The translations under genes were made by a program, and so were the position numbers. From Bradyrhizobium sp. OK095 (GTDB lineage Bacteria > Pseudomonadota > Alphaproteobacteria > Rhizobiales > Xanthobacteraceae): a stretch of 64,000 nt of DNA. Shown piece by piece: positions 8,193 through 17,094 of this stretch. The notes under the pieces are model-generated. The model made no database searches, was not told where the DNA came from, and saw nothing but the letters and a program-made list of their open reading frames with translations. How positions within the stretch are numbered: position 1 is the stretch's first letter; every line of letters starts with the position of its first letter. The stretch is from positions 334,087 to 398,086 of the forward strand of contig NZ_FOBX01000009.1 of NCBI RefSeq assembly GCF_900109945.1, in the 5' to 3' direction.

Positions 8193-9002
8193 TCAGCGGC
8201 TCCCGATCTGACGGCTGACACCACCGAAGATTTCGGCGCAGACGAGGCCGGCCAGCGTCACCAGCACGATCACGCCGGAGACGGCCGCGACGCGCACATC
8301 GAGGCTGCCTTCGAGGATGGCCCAGAGCTTGATCGGCAGGACCTCGGTGCGTGCGTCGGCCAGGAACAGCGACACCGGCACATTGTCGAACGACGTCAGG
8401 AACGCCACAAAGCAGCTCGCAACGATGCCGCGCCGGATCAGCGGCAGCGTGATCCGGCGAAAGGTGTACCAATGGCTGGCGCCAAGGCTGAGTGAGCAGG
8501 TGATCAACACCGGATTGAGCTGCTGTACCGACGCGCCGACCATCCGGATCACGAAGGGCACGCAGATGATGGTGTGGCCAAGCACCAGCGTCCCCGCCGA
8601 CAGGCGGATACCGAGCAGGTTGAACACCAGCAGCAGCGACAGGCCGAACGCCATCGCGGGCAGTACCATCGGTGACATGAACAGCGCGTCGAGGGCGCGC
8701 GCGATCCTCAGCCGGCTTCGCGCAAGCCCGAGCGCAGCTGCGCCGCCCAGCACCGCGGAGAGAATCGTCGCAGCAGCCGCGACCTTGAGGCTGGTCAGCG
8801 CAGGCGCGATGATCTCCTGCGATTGAAGCAGCTCGACATACCAGTGCAGCGACCAGCTCGGCGGCGGAAACTTCAGCGTGATGCCGCCAGTGAAGGAAAT
8901 GATGACGACGACCAACGTCGGTGCCAGCAGCAACAGCATGCCGAAGCCGGTGAGCGCGCCGACGATGCCGGAATAGAGGCGGTCGATGAAGCTACGCTGC
9001 AT
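8193..9002 (-). CDS. ABC transporter permease, PotC-like
   Basis: A 269-residue inner-membrane permease of the spermidine/putrescine (PotC/YdcV) family with about six membrane helices and the coupling loop LGASHWYTFRRITLPLIRRG. The ATG read from 9002 overlaps the end of the upstream permease gene by 11 bases, the usual translational coupling in this family; a 14-codon longer frame exists but begins inside the neighbour. Pairs with the 8992-9849 permease, the 10901-12076 ATPase and the 9850-10908 binding protein. Confidence 0.9.
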   Translation of the reverse strand: MQRSFIDRLYSGIVGALTGFGMLLLLAPTLVVVIISFTGGITLKFPPPSWSLHWYVELLQSQEIIAPALTSLKVAAAATILSAVLGGAAALGLARSRLRIARALDALFMSPMVLPAMAFGLSLLLVFNLLGIRLSAGTLVLGHTIICVPFVIRMVGASVQQLNPVLITCSLSLGASHWYTFRRITLPLIRRGIVASCFVAFLTSFDNVPVSLFLADARTEVLPIKLWAILEGSLDVRVAAVSGVIVLVTLAGLVCAEIFGGVSRQIGSR

Positions 9003-9849
9003 CGACGCCTCGCAAATAGCGGCGAGACAGCGCGCCGATGGCAAAGACGACGCCGGTCACCGCCAGCGTGAAGATCAGCGACAGCGCGGCCGAGAACGGC
9101 CAATCCTGCACGCCGACCGCCTGCTGATAGATATAGGACGGCATCAGGATGATGCGTCCGCCGCCGACAAGGGTCTGCGTGATGAAGGCGGTCGCGGCTG
9201 CGGCGAAGACGAGCAGCCAGCCGGCGATAGCGCCCGGCAACGTCAGCGGCAACACCACTGTGAAGAAAATGCGGGCACGGCTTGCACCAAGTCCTTCCGC
9301 GGCCCGTGTCAGGTTGCTATCGAGCCGCAGCAGGCTGTTGATGACAGGCAGCGCCATCAGCGGAAGCTGGATCTGGGTCAAAGCCAGGACCATGCCCTCC
9401 CAGGAGTAGAGCAGCCGGGCCGGCGCCTGCCAGAACCCGAGCGACAGCATCGCCGAGTTGATGATGCCGTCGCGGCCGAGGATGACGATCCAGGCAAAGG
9501 TACGCACCACCGTGCTGGTCAAGAGCGGCAGCATGATCAGGAAGGTGATCAGGGTGCGCACGAACTGGCCGCTCGCGACATAGACCAGCGCGAGCGGATA
9601 GGCGAGGATCAGCGTCGCCAGCGCGACCTCCGCGCCCAGCCATAGCGTGTCCGACAGCACTTTGAGGCTGAATGGATCGGACAGGAATCGCAGATACTGG
9701 ACCAGCGACAGGCCCGAAAATTCTGGATCGCGGAACAGGCTGACCAGCACGAGCGCGGCCAGTGGCAGCACGAAGGCGGCCAGGAACAGCGCTGCCAGCG
9801 GAACCACCGGCAGCAACTGTCTTGATGCACTCGTGCCGGCCGGTGTCAT
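8992..9849 (-). CDS. ABC transporter permease, PotB-like
   Basis: A 285-residue inner-membrane permease with about six helices, related to PotB/YdcU. The cytoplasmic coupling segment is LGASRARIFFTVVLPLTLPG, which docks with the ATPase. The start codon abuts the stop of the binding-protein gene with no intervening base (TAG at 9850-9852 on the minus strand, ATG from 9849), and its end overlaps the next permease by 11 bases. The tight packing suggests one transcript running from the ATPase gene to the deacetylase. Confidence 0.9.
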   Translation of the reverse strand: MTPAGTSASRQLLPVVPLAALFLAAFVLPLAALVLVSLFRDPEFSGLSLVQYLRFLSDPFSLKVLSDTLWLGAEVALATLILAYPLALVYVASGQFVRTLITFLIMLPLLTSTVVRTFAWIVILGRDGIINSAMLSLGFWQAPARLLYSWEGMVLALTQIQLPLMALPVINSLLRLDSNLTRAAEGLGASRARIFFTVVLPLTLPGAIAGWLLVFAAAATAFITQTLVGGGRIILMPSYIYQQAVGVQDWPFSAALSLIFTLAVTGVVFAIGALSRRYLRGVDAA

Positions 9850-10908
9850 CTAGATCTTCACTTCCTTGCTGAAGCGGGTGATCCATTCGCCGCGCATCGC
9901 CTGGAATTTTGTCCAATCGAGCAGCACGTTGTTGGCGACGAGATCGTCGACGCTCTTGGCGACGGTGAGGTTGGCGCCTGATAGCGCCACCTTGCCGTTG
10001 GTCGGCATCATCACCCAGGGCGCGGCCTCGAGCCCTTTCTGCGTGTCGACCGACATCACCGTATCGAGATAGTCCAGTACCGCCTTCGGGTCCTGGTTGT
10101 TTTTCACGATCTGCGCGCTTGTGCGGATCACGACGGCGCCGGATTTCGGCTTGGCGAAGGCGATGTCGACGCCCTTGGCGGCGAGCAGTGCCACGTTGTT
10201 CCAGAAGTTGAAGGCGATATCGATCTCACCCTGCTGGAACAGCGCGGCCAGCGCGCCGGGCGAGGCCGCGATCGCGCCGACGTTCGGCAGCAGCTTCTTG
10301 ATGGCTTCGAATGCCGGCTCGATATTGGTCTCGGAGCCGCCGTTGAGCTTTGCGATCTCGACCATGAAGGCGGTGCCGAGGCTCGAACCGAGCCCGGTGA
10401 TGCCGACGCGCCCCTTATATTCCGGCTTCCACAGATCCTCCCACGAGGTCGGCGGCGTCGTGATCTTCTTCGGATTGTAGGCGATGCCGATCAACTGACA
10501 GGTGATGACAGGCGCGTAACCGTCGGGATGACGGAATGCGCTCGGAATGTCGGCGTAGGACTTCGACTGCTCGACGGGGAATTTTTCCAGGACGCCGCTT
10601 GCGATCGCCGGGATCAGCGGGCCCTCGTCGAACAGCACCACGTCGAAGGGCGGGGCGTTGCGCGAGGCCTGGATCTTGCCGATCTGGTCGACGCCGAGCA
10701 GCGGCGTGAAGGTGACCCCGCCGTCGCTCGTCTTCTTGAAGGCCGGTCCGACCACGGAGCGGAAGGCTTCGTCAAAGCTGCCGGGATAGGTCGTCGCCAC
10801 GATCGAACTAGCGGCGCGCGATGATGTCGGCCATCCGAGGCTAGCCGCCGCAAGCGCGGCCGAACCTGAGGTGAGCAGCGATCTCCGGGATAGGCTCATG
10901 TCAAACAC
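9850..10908 (-). CDS. Periplasmic substrate-binding protein, PotD/YdcS-like
   Basis: A 352-residue exported binding protein. The leader has a twin-arginine-like motif (LSRRSLL) and a hydrophobic core ending near residue 33 (SRA-ASS). The mature part shows the family 1 spermidine/putrescine-type fold: TYPGSFDEAFRS, VVLFDEGPLIP and FNFWNNVALLAAKG. The ligand pocket residues that read polyamines in PotD cannot be confirmed by eye. Neighbouring PuuE-like and racemase genes suggest a ureide, hydantoin or amino-acid derivative. Its start overlaps the ATPase gene by 8 bases. Confidence 0.88.
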   Translation of the reverse strand: MFDMSLSRRSLLTSGSAALAAASLGWPTSSRAASSIVATTYPGSFDEAFRSVVGPAFKKTSDGGVTFTPLLGVDQIGKIQASRNAPPFDVVLFDEGPLIPAIASGVLEKFPVEQSKSYADIPSAFRHPDGYAPVITCQLIGIAYNPKKITTPPTSWEDLWKPEYKGRVGITGLGSSLGTAFMVEIAKLNGGSETNIEPAFEAIKKLLPNVGAIAASPGALAALFQQGEIDIAFNFWNNVALLAAKGVDIAFAKPKSGAVVIRTSAQIVKNNQDPKAVLDYLDTVMSVDTQKGLEAAPWVMMPTNGKVALSGANLTVAKSVDDLVANNVLLDWTKFQAMRGEWITRFSKEVKI

Positions 10909-12076
10909 TCCTTTGCTGATGTTTTGAAAAGTCGTCGACCGGCGTGCTGAAAATGCTGACGCGCGAGGTGTCGGAGATCGCGAGCCATGCGATTTCTCCC
11001 ACCTGCGCCTTCGCGATGCCGGCGGCGCGGGCCTGACTGATCTTCACGGCCTCGCCGCTCGTGGTGACGCCCTCGGTGACGCTGACGGCGCCGAGCGGCA
11101 CGGTGGCGCGGATCGTGACGGGAATTGCACCAGGGCGTTCGGCACCGAACGCGATGTTCTCCGGCCGCACCGAGATCGTGACCGGCGTGCCGCGCCGGCG
11201 CTGTGCGGAGCGGCCTAGGTCGATCTCGGGACCTGCATCCAGCAGCACGCGGTCCGCCTCGGTGACGGTGCCGCGCAGCAGATTGGTGTGGCCGATGAAG
11301 CTCGAGATGAACAGGCTCGCCGGGCGGTCGTAGAGCGCATCCGGGCTGTCGATCTGCTCGATGCGTCCCTTGTTGAGCACGACGATGCGGTCGGCCATCG
11401 ACAATGCCTCCTCCTGGTCGTGCGTGACGATGATGGAGGTGACGCCGAAGGTCTTCAGCAGGCTCTTGATCTCGATCTGCATGTCGAGGCGCAGATTCTT
11501 GTCGAGCGCTGAGAACGGTTCGTCGAGCAGCACGAGGCCCGGATCGATCGCGAGCGCACGCGCCAGCGCCACGCGCTGCTGCTGTCCGCCGGACAGCTCT
11601 CCCGGAAGCCGTCGCGCGAACGCCGCCATCTGGGCGAGGCCGAGCATCTGCTCGACCTTCGCGGTGACCTCGGGCTTCGCAGTCTTGCGTGCCCGTAGTC
11701 CGTAGGCGACGTTCTCGAACACGGTGAGATGCGGAAACAGAGCGTAGTTCTGAAACACCATGCCGATGCGGCGGCGATTGGCCGGGATGTGCTCGACCCG
11801 CGCGCCGTCGAAGCGGACTTCGCCTTTGGACGGGCGCAGGAAGCCGGCAATGATCTGGAGCATCGTGGTCTTGCCGCAGCCGGACGGACCGAGCAGCGCG
11901 ATCAGCTCGCCGGCTGCAACAGTGAGATTGATCTCGTCCAGCGCGACCGTCGCGCCGAAGGCGTGGCCGATGCCGTTGAGATCCAGCGAATGTCCGCGCA
12001 CGTCACTCAACGCCAGCTCCATCGTTCGCGTTGTCCTGCGCGAGGGAGTTAGCAATCGTCGTGCCAGCAAGGTCAT
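10901..12076 (-). CDS. ABC transporter ATP-binding protein, PotA-like
   Basis: A 391-residue ATPase energising the adjacent permeases. Walker A GPSGCGKTT, Q-loop VFQNYALFPHLT, signature LSGGQQQR, Walker B LVLLDEP and the H-loop THDQEEAL are all intact, followed by a C-terminal TOBE domain. First gene of the importer operon. The ATG read from 12076 has AAGGG about 9 bases upstream; an internal ATG at 12022 (MELALSD) would give 373 residues and matches the usual PotA start better, so the N-terminus is uncertain. Transcription starts from the shared region facing the GntR regulator. Confidence 0.9.
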   Translation of the reverse strand: MTLLARRLLTPSRRTTRTMELALSDVRGHSLDLNGIGHAFGATVALDEINLTVAAGELIALLGPSGCGKTTMLQIIAGFLRPSKGEVRFDGARVEHIPANRRRIGMVFQNYALFPHLTVFENVAYGLRARKTAKPEVTAKVEQMLGLAQMAAFARRLPGELSGGQQQRVALARALAIDPGLVLLDEPFSALDKNLRLDMQIEIKSLLKTFGVTSIIVTHDQEEALSMADRIVVLNKGRIEQIDSPDALYDRPASLFISSFIGHTNLLRGTVTEADRVLLDAGPEIDLGRSAQRRRGTPVTISVRPENIAFGAERPGAIPVTIRATVPLGAVSVTEGVTTSGEAVKISQARAAGIAKAQVGEIAWLAISDTSRVSIFSTPVDDFSKHQQRSV

Positions 12077-12112
12077 CGCGCTAAGCCCTTGCTAATACTT
12101 AACTAGTTTTTA

Positions 12113-12133
12113 GGCGCCAAAAATTGGCGCCAA
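12113..12133. promoter_or_regulatory. Candidate operator: two palindromic GGCGCC boxes
   Basis: In the 145-base region between the divergent importer operon and the GntR-type gene lie TAGGCGCCAA (12111-12120) and the perfect palindrome TTGGCGCCAA (12124-12133), centred 13 bases apart on one helix face plus a few bases. The region beyond (12134-12160) is AT-rich with TGT...ACA half-sites. The position suggests binding by the adjacent GntR/FCD protein; this is inference. Confidence 0.45.
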
Positions 12134-12221
12134 TTTATTGTCTATATTGTAAACAGTTGGTGTTCTGGTTTGTATAAAAAATGGGCTGCGGCAACGTTGC
12201 AGAATCCTGTAAAAACGATGC

Positions 12222-12992
12222 ATGAAGCGAAGCCGCCCCCTCAAGCGCAAGCTAAAGCGTTCCGAGCCGAAACGTCCCGAGCCGGATGCCGTCGATCCGC
12301 GCAGCATCGACGATGATCCGGTGGTTCAGGGCATTTTGACCGCGATCAGCCAGAAGCGCCTCAAGCCCGGCGCCAAGCTCGGTGAGGACAAGCTCGCCGC
12401 GGCGTTCGGCACCACACGGATTCATATCCGCCAGGCGCTCGCGCATCTCGCCGCGCGCAAGGTGGTGATGCAGATCCCCAACCGCGGCGCCTTCGTGTAC
12501 CGGCCGAGCTGGGAGGAAGCCCTGGACATCTTTGCCGCGCGCCGCCTCATAGAGACGGCCACCGTCGCCGCGGCGATCGACCGGCTCGACAAGGCAGGCA
12601 GGGCCGAGCTGAAAGCGCATATGGAGCTCGAGGCACGCCACGATCGCAACGACCGCTGGGCCTCGCTGTCGCTCACGGCGGACTTCCACATCCTGGTCGC
12701 CAAGCTCGCCGGCAACCAGGTGCTGCTCGACATGTCGCGCGAGTTGATGCTGCGGACCTCGCTGGCGATCGCGACGTTCGAGCAGCCGGGCGAACCGGAC
12801 TGCTCGCCGGACGCGCACCCCGACATCGGGGCGTTGATCCTGGCGCGCGACAAGGCCGGCGCAGTCCATGCCATGCGTCATCACATCGAGGAGATGGAGC
12901 AGCGGATCAGGCCGACTGAAGGCGAGGACGAGGTCGACGAGCTCACCGCGATCTTCCAGGAGATCGGTGCGCGTGCGCGGGCGGGCGGATAA
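12222..12992 (+). CDS. GntR family regulator, FCD domain
   Basis: A 256-residue transcription factor. After a basic, Arg/Lys/Pro-rich extension (residues 1-22) comes a winged helix (about 30-95, with ISQKRLKPGAKLGEDKLA and the recognition helix TRIHIRQALAHLA). The FCD ligand domain follows (about 100-235), with D...H..H metal-type positions (ADFHILVAKLAGN, MRHHIEEME). FCD members usually sense carboxylate or amino-acid-like ligands and repress catabolic genes. It is divergent from the ABC importer and is followed after one base by the racemase-like gene, so it likely controls both directions. Confidence 0.88.
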   Translation: MKRSRPLKRKLKRSEPKRPEPDAVDPRSIDDDPVVQGILTAISQKRLKPGAKLGEDKLAAAFGTTRIHIRQALAHLAARKVVMQIPNRGAFVYRPSWEEALDIFAARRLIETATVAAAIDRLDKAGRAELKAHMELEARHDRNDRWASLSLTADFHILVAKLAGNQVLLDMSRELMLRTSLAIATFEQPGEPDCSPDAHPDIGALILARDKAGAVHAMRHHIEEMEQRIRPTEGEDEVDELTAIFQEIGARARAGG

Positions 12993-12993
12993 T

Positions 12994-13662
12994 ATGGCCG
13001 GCCGCCGTATCCTCCTGATCAATCCGAATAGTAATGAGGCGACGACCGCGATGATGGTCGCTATCGCGAAGTCTGCGGCCGGCGCTGGCCTCGACGTCGT
13101 GGGCGCAACGGCAACGCGGGCGCCCCAGATGATCGTGTCGGCGGAGGCGCTCGATGCGGCTGCGCGCGAGGTCGAGGAGATTGCGCTCGCGCGCTGCGGC
13201 GAATGCGACGGCATCATCGTCTCGGCGTTCGGCGATCCCGGCCTCGCCGGGATCAAGACAACGCTGAATTTGCCGGCGGTCGGCATCGGCGAATCCGCGA
13301 TGCGTGAGGCTGCAGAGAACGGCCGCCGCTTCGGCGTGGCAACCACGACCCCGCTGTTGGAAGCGAAGATTGACGCACTGCCGGAAGCATTGGGATTGCG
13401 ATCGCATTACACCGGTACGCGCTTCGCCGATGGTGATCCCACGGCGCTGATGCGCGATCCGGCACGGCTGCGCTCAGCGCTCGCGGGGGCGGTCGAGGCC
13501 TGCATCGCGCATGACGGAGCCGAGGCCGTGATCATCGGCGGCGGGCCACTGGGCGAGGCTGCGCGTGAACTGCAGCCGATGTTCACCGTTCCGATTATCG
13601 CGCCGATCCCGTCTGCCGTGGCGCGGATTATTCGCCTCATCGCGGCGCGCGCTGGCAATTGA
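12994..13662 (+). CDS. Asp/Glu/hydantoin racemase superfamily protein lacking both catalytic cysteines
   Basis: A 222-residue protein with the hydantoin/allantoin racemase fold: INPNSNEATTAMM at the N-terminus, SAFGDPGLAG at 77-86, GVATTTPLLE, and VIIGGGPLGEAARE at 179-192. In active racemases these two places read CFGDPG and GCAGM, with one catalytic Cys each. Here they are Ala78 and Gly183, so two-base racemisation is not expected. The pattern is shared by a rhizobial branch as far as I recall. The gene starts one base after the GntR stop and fits a role in cyclic-ureide metabolism, perhaps as a lyase, isomerase or binding protein. Context supports the pathway, not the reaction. Confidence 0.8.
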   Translation: MAGRRILLINPNSNEATTAMMVAIAKSAAGAGLDVVGATATRAPQMIVSAEALDAAAREVEEIALARCGECDGIIVSAFGDPGLAGIKTTLNLPAVGIGESAMREAAENGRRFGVATTTPLLEAKIDALPEALGLRSHYTGTRFADGDPTALMRDPARLRSALAGAVEACIAHDGAEAVIIGGGPLGEAARELQPMFTVPIIAPIPSAVARIIRLIAARAGN

Positions 13663-13674
13663 TATTCCGGCCTG

Positions 13675-13704
13675 CGGGACCGGTCATGGCGACCGGCTTT
13701 CCCG
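13675..13704 (+). terminator. Possible hairpin after racemase-like gene
   Basis: CGGGACCGGTC and GACCGGCTTTCCCG can fold with a short loop just after the stop at 13662. Only a weak T-run (CTTT) is inside the stem, so efficient intrinsic termination is doubtful. A second hairpin, CCGCGC-GTTGTT-GCGCGG (13757-13774), lies just ahead of the next gene's ribosome site. Confidence 0.3.
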
Positions 13705-13788
13705 CCCTTGACGACTACGGCTAAAGTGAAGAAGCAGGATGATCGAACCTGCCGACCCGCGCGTTGTTGCGCGGCATGGAGACGCCGC

Positions 13789-16700
13789 ATGTCGTTCAAG
13801 AAGCTCCTGATCGCCAACCGGGGCGAGATCGCCATCCGCATCGCACGCGCGGCGGCCGATGCCGGCATCGCAACGGTTGCGATCCATCCGGCGGACGACG
13901 CGCTGTCGCTGCATGTGCGCGTCGCCGATGATGCGGTCGAAATTCCCGGCCGCGGCGCGCGGGCCTATCTCGATATCGAGGCCGTGGTGAAGGCGGCGAA
14001 GGCGGCCGACTGCGATGCCGTGCATCCCGGCTACGGCTTTCTCAGCGAGAATGCGGCGTTCGCAAAAGCCTGCGCCGACGCAGGCATCATTTTCGTCGGG
14101 CCGAAGGTGACGGCGCTCGAACTGTTCGGCGACAAGGTCGCGGCACGGCAACTGGCAAAGCGCTGCGGCGTGCCGATCATCGCCGGCACCAGCGGGCCGT
14201 CGAGCCTCGAGGAGATCACGGCGTTCTTTATCTCGCTCGGCAACAATGCGGCGGTCGTGATCAAGGCGATGGCCGGCGGCGGCGGTCGCGGCATGCGGGT
14301 CGTCGAGAAGGCTGCCGATCTCGCGGAAGCCTATGCGCGCTGCCAGTCCGAGGCCAAGGCGGCGTTCGGCTTCGACGGCGTCTATGCCGAGCGGCTGATC
14401 CGGCAGGCGCGCCACATCGAGGTGCAGATCATCGGCGACAAGCACGGCGCCATCTCTCATCTCTGGGAGCGCGAATGCACCATCCAGCGCCGGCATCAGA
14501 AGCTGGTCGAGGTGGCGCCGAGCCCGTCGCTCAGCGAGGCCCTGCGCGGCCGCATCATCGAGGCGGCGAAGCAACTCGCCACGGCCGCTGCTTACGACAA
14601 TCTCGGCACCTTCGAGTTCCTGGTCGACGGCAGCGCCGACGACAGTTTTGCTTTCATCGAGGCCAATCCGCGGCTCCAGGTCGAACACACCGTCACCGAG
14701 GAAGTCCTTGGCCTCGACCTCGTCCGCGCCCAGCTCGCGGTCGCCGCGGGGCACTCGCTGGCCTCGCTCGGCTTGACGCAAGGATCGATCCCGAAGCCGC
14801 GCGGCTATGCCATGCAGTTGCGCGTCAACATGGAGACACTGGACGAAACCGGCGCGACGCATCCGACCGGCGGCGTGCTCGCATTGTTCGAGCCGCCGTC
14901 GGGGCCGGGCGTGCGTGTCGATAGTTTTGGCTATGCCGGCTACAAGACCAGCGCCGCTTTCGACTCGCTTCTCGCAAAGGTCATCGTGCATACGCCCGGT
15001 GATGCCTGGCATGACGTGGTTGCAAAAGCCTCGCGCGCGTTGCGCGAATTCCGGATCGATGGCGTCGTCACCAACATCGCCTTCCTCCAGGCGGTGCTCG
15101 CCCATCCCGATTTCAGGACCAACCGCATCGCGACCGACTTCATCGATCGCAACATCGGCAAGCTGGTCGAGGCGGCAGATGGCGCGGCCAAGCCGCTCTA
15201 TTTTGCGGCGACCGAGCGAAGCGGCGGTCACAGCACCGAGGCGCACGTCGCGCAGATCGTGCCCGAAGGCGCGGTGATGGTCGCGGCGCCCCTGCAGGGC
15301 ACCATCGTCACCATTCAGGTCAAAGAAGGCGAGATCGTGCGCCCGGGCCAGCAGCTCGCCGTGATCGAGTCCATGAAGATGGAGCATCTTGTCATGGCCG
15401 AGCAGGGCGGCCGCGTGATGAAACCCGTCGCCAGCGATGGCGTCACGCTGATGCATGGCGATCCCATCATGTATCTTGAGCCGCTCGACGTTGCGGCCGA
15501 CGCGTCGGCCGCGGAAGCCGACATCGATCTCGACCACATCCGCCCCGATCTCGCCGAGCTGATCGCGCGCCAGGCCAATACTCTGGACCGGAACCGGCCG
15601 GCCTCGGTCGAACGCCGCCGCAACACCAATCAGCGCACCGCGCGCGAGAACGTCGCGCAATTGGTCGACGAAGGCTCGTTCATGGAATATGGCAGCCTCG
15701 CGATCGCCGCGCAGCGCCGCCGGCGCAAGGTCGACGATCTCATCAAGAACACGCCGGCCGACGGCCTCGTCATGGGCGTTGCCACCGTCAACGCGGAGAA
15801 GTTCGGGCCCGAGAGCGGCCGCTGCATCGTCGTGGCCTATGACTACACCGTGCTCGCGGGCACGCAGGGCCATATGAACCACAAGAAGATCGATCGCATG
15901 CTGACGCTTGCGGAAGACTGGCGCGTGCCGCTGGTGTTTTATGCCGAGGGCGGCGGCGGCCGGCCCGGCGACACCGACCGGCTCGGCATGACCGGCCTCG
16001 ACGGCCCGTCCTTCGTGCAGTTCGCAAGGCTCTCCGGCCTCGTGCCTGTGATCGGTGTCGTCTCCGGCTATTGCTTTGCCGGCAATGCCGCAATGCTCGG
16101 CTGCTGCGACGTCATCATCGCGACCAAGAACGCCTCGATCGGCATGGGTGGCCCCGCCATGATCGAAGGCGGCGGGCTTGGCGTCTATCACCCGGCCGAG
16201 GTCGGCCCCGTTACGTTCCAGTCGCCAAATGGCGTCATCGACATCCTGGTCGAGGACGAGGAGGAAGCCACATCCGCCGCGCAAAAATATCTGTCCTATT
16301 TCCAGGGCGCGGTGAAGGATTGGGAAGCCGCCGACCAGCGCCTGCTTCGCCGTGCCATCCCCGAGAACCGCCTGCGTGTCTACGACATCCGCTCCGTGAT
16401 TGATCTCGTCGCGGACAAGGATTCTGTACTGGAGCTGCGCCGCGACTACGGCGTCGGCATGATCACTGCTCTGATCCGCATCGAAGGCAAGCCGCTCGGG
16501 CTGATCGCCAACAATCCGCGCCATCTTGGCGGCGCGATCGACGCGGACGCCGGCGACAAGGCCGCGCGGTTCCTCCAGCTCTGCGACGCCTTCGATCTAC
16601 CGATCGTCTCGCTCTGCGACACACCGGGCTTCATGGTCGGCCCCGAAGCCGAGAAGACCGCGATCGTGCGCCACGTCTCGCGCATGTTCGTGACAGGCGC

Positions 16701-17094
16701 GAGCATCACCGTACCCTTGTTCGGCATCGTGCTGCGCAAGGGTTATGGGCTGGGCGCGCAGTCAATGATCGGCGGCGGCTTTCACGCCTCGTTCTTCACC
16801 GCGGCCTGGCCGACCGGCGAGTTCGGCGGCATGGGGCTCGAAGGCTATGTCCGCCTCGGCTTCCGCAAGGAGATGGAGGCGATCGCCGACCCCGAGGAGC
16901 GCGAGACCTATTACCGCAACAAGGTCGCCGAGCTCTACGCCAACGGCAAGGCGGTCTCGATCGCCTCGGTATTCGAGATCGACAACGTCATCGACCCCGC
17001 CGAGACGCGGCGCTGGATCATGGCGGGTCTGCGCTCGGTGCCGAAGCCGCCGGCGCGGACGGAGAAGAAGCGGCCGTGCATCGATACGTGGTGA
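13789..17094 (+). CDS. Single-chain acyl-CoA carboxylase (BC-BCCP-CT fusion, LCC-like)
   Basis: An 1101-residue biotin-dependent carboxylase with all parts on one chain. Biotin carboxylase occupies about residues 1-450 (LLIANRGEIAIRI; Gly-rich ATP loop GGGGRGMRVV near 163). The biotinyl domain is about 495-570, with the attachment motif ESMKMEH (Lys530). The carboxyltransferase covers about 580-1100. This layout matches the single-chain long-chain acyl-CoA carboxylase described from Mycobacterium avium and Rhodopseudomonas palustris; acetyl- and propionyl-CoA carboxylases normally split these parts. Substrate length cannot be read here. ATG 13789 follows GGAG; an upstream in-frame start exists without homologous sequence. 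It lies 126 bases behind the racemase-like gene and may belong to the same transcript. Confidence 0.88.
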   Translation: MSFKKLLIANRGEIAIRIARAAADAGIATVAIHPADDALSLHVRVADDAVEIPGRGARAYLDIEAVVKAAKAADCDAVHPGYGFLSENAAFAKACADAGIIFVGPKVTALELFGDKVAARQLAKRCGVPIIAGTSGPSSLEEITAFFISLGNNAAVVIKAMAGGGGRGMRVVEKAADLAEAYARCQSEAKAAFGFDGVYAERLIRQARHIEVQIIGDKHGAISHLWERECTIQRRHQKLVEVAPSPSLSEALRGRIIEAAKQLATAAAYDNLGTFEFLVDGSADDSFAFIEANPRLQVEHTVTEEVLGLDLVRAQLAVAAGHSLASLGLTQGSIPKPRGYAMQLRVNMETLDETGATHPTGGVLALFEPPSGPGVRVDSFGYAGYKTSAAFDSLLAKVIVHTPGDAWHDVVAKASRALREFRIDGVVTNIAFLQAVLAHPDFRTNRIATDFIDRNIGKLVEAADGAAKPLYFAATERSGGHSTEAHVAQIVPEGAVMVAAPLQGTIVTIQVKEGEIVRPGQQLAVIESMKMEHLVMAEQGGRVMKPVASDGVTLMHGDPIMYLEPLDVAADASAAEADIDLDHIRPDLAELIARQANTLDRNRPASVERRRNTNQRTARENVAQLVDEGSFMEYGSLAIAAQRRRRKVDDLIKNTPADGLVMGVATVNAEKFGPESGRCIVVAYDYTVLAGTQGHMNHKKIDRMLTLAEDWRVPLVFYAEGGGGRPGDTDRLGMTGLDGPSFVQFARLSGLVPVIGVVSGYCFAGNAAMLGCCDVIIATKNASIGMGGPAMIEGGGLGVYHPAEVGPVTFQSPNGVIDILVEDEEEATSAAQKYLSYFQGAVKDWEAADQRLLRRAIPENRLRVYDIRSVIDLVADKDSVLELRRDYGVGMITALIRIEGKPLGLIANNPRHLGGAIDADAGDKAARFLQLCDAFDLPIVSLCDTPGFMVGPEAEKTAIVRHVSRMFVTGASITVPLFGIVLRKGYGLGAQSMIGGGFHASFFTAAWPTGEFGGMGLEGYVRLGFRKEMEAIADPEERETYYRNKVAELYANGKAVSIASVFEIDNVIDPAETRRWIMAGLRSVPKPPARTEKKRPCIDTW

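Noticed and set aside
13684..16524. Long open frame on the minus strand opposite the carboxylase (946 codons)
   Set aside because: It is the antisense shadow of a high-GC gene: rich in Asp/His/Arg/Ala with no family motif, while the plus strand has clear BC, biotinyl and CT motifs.
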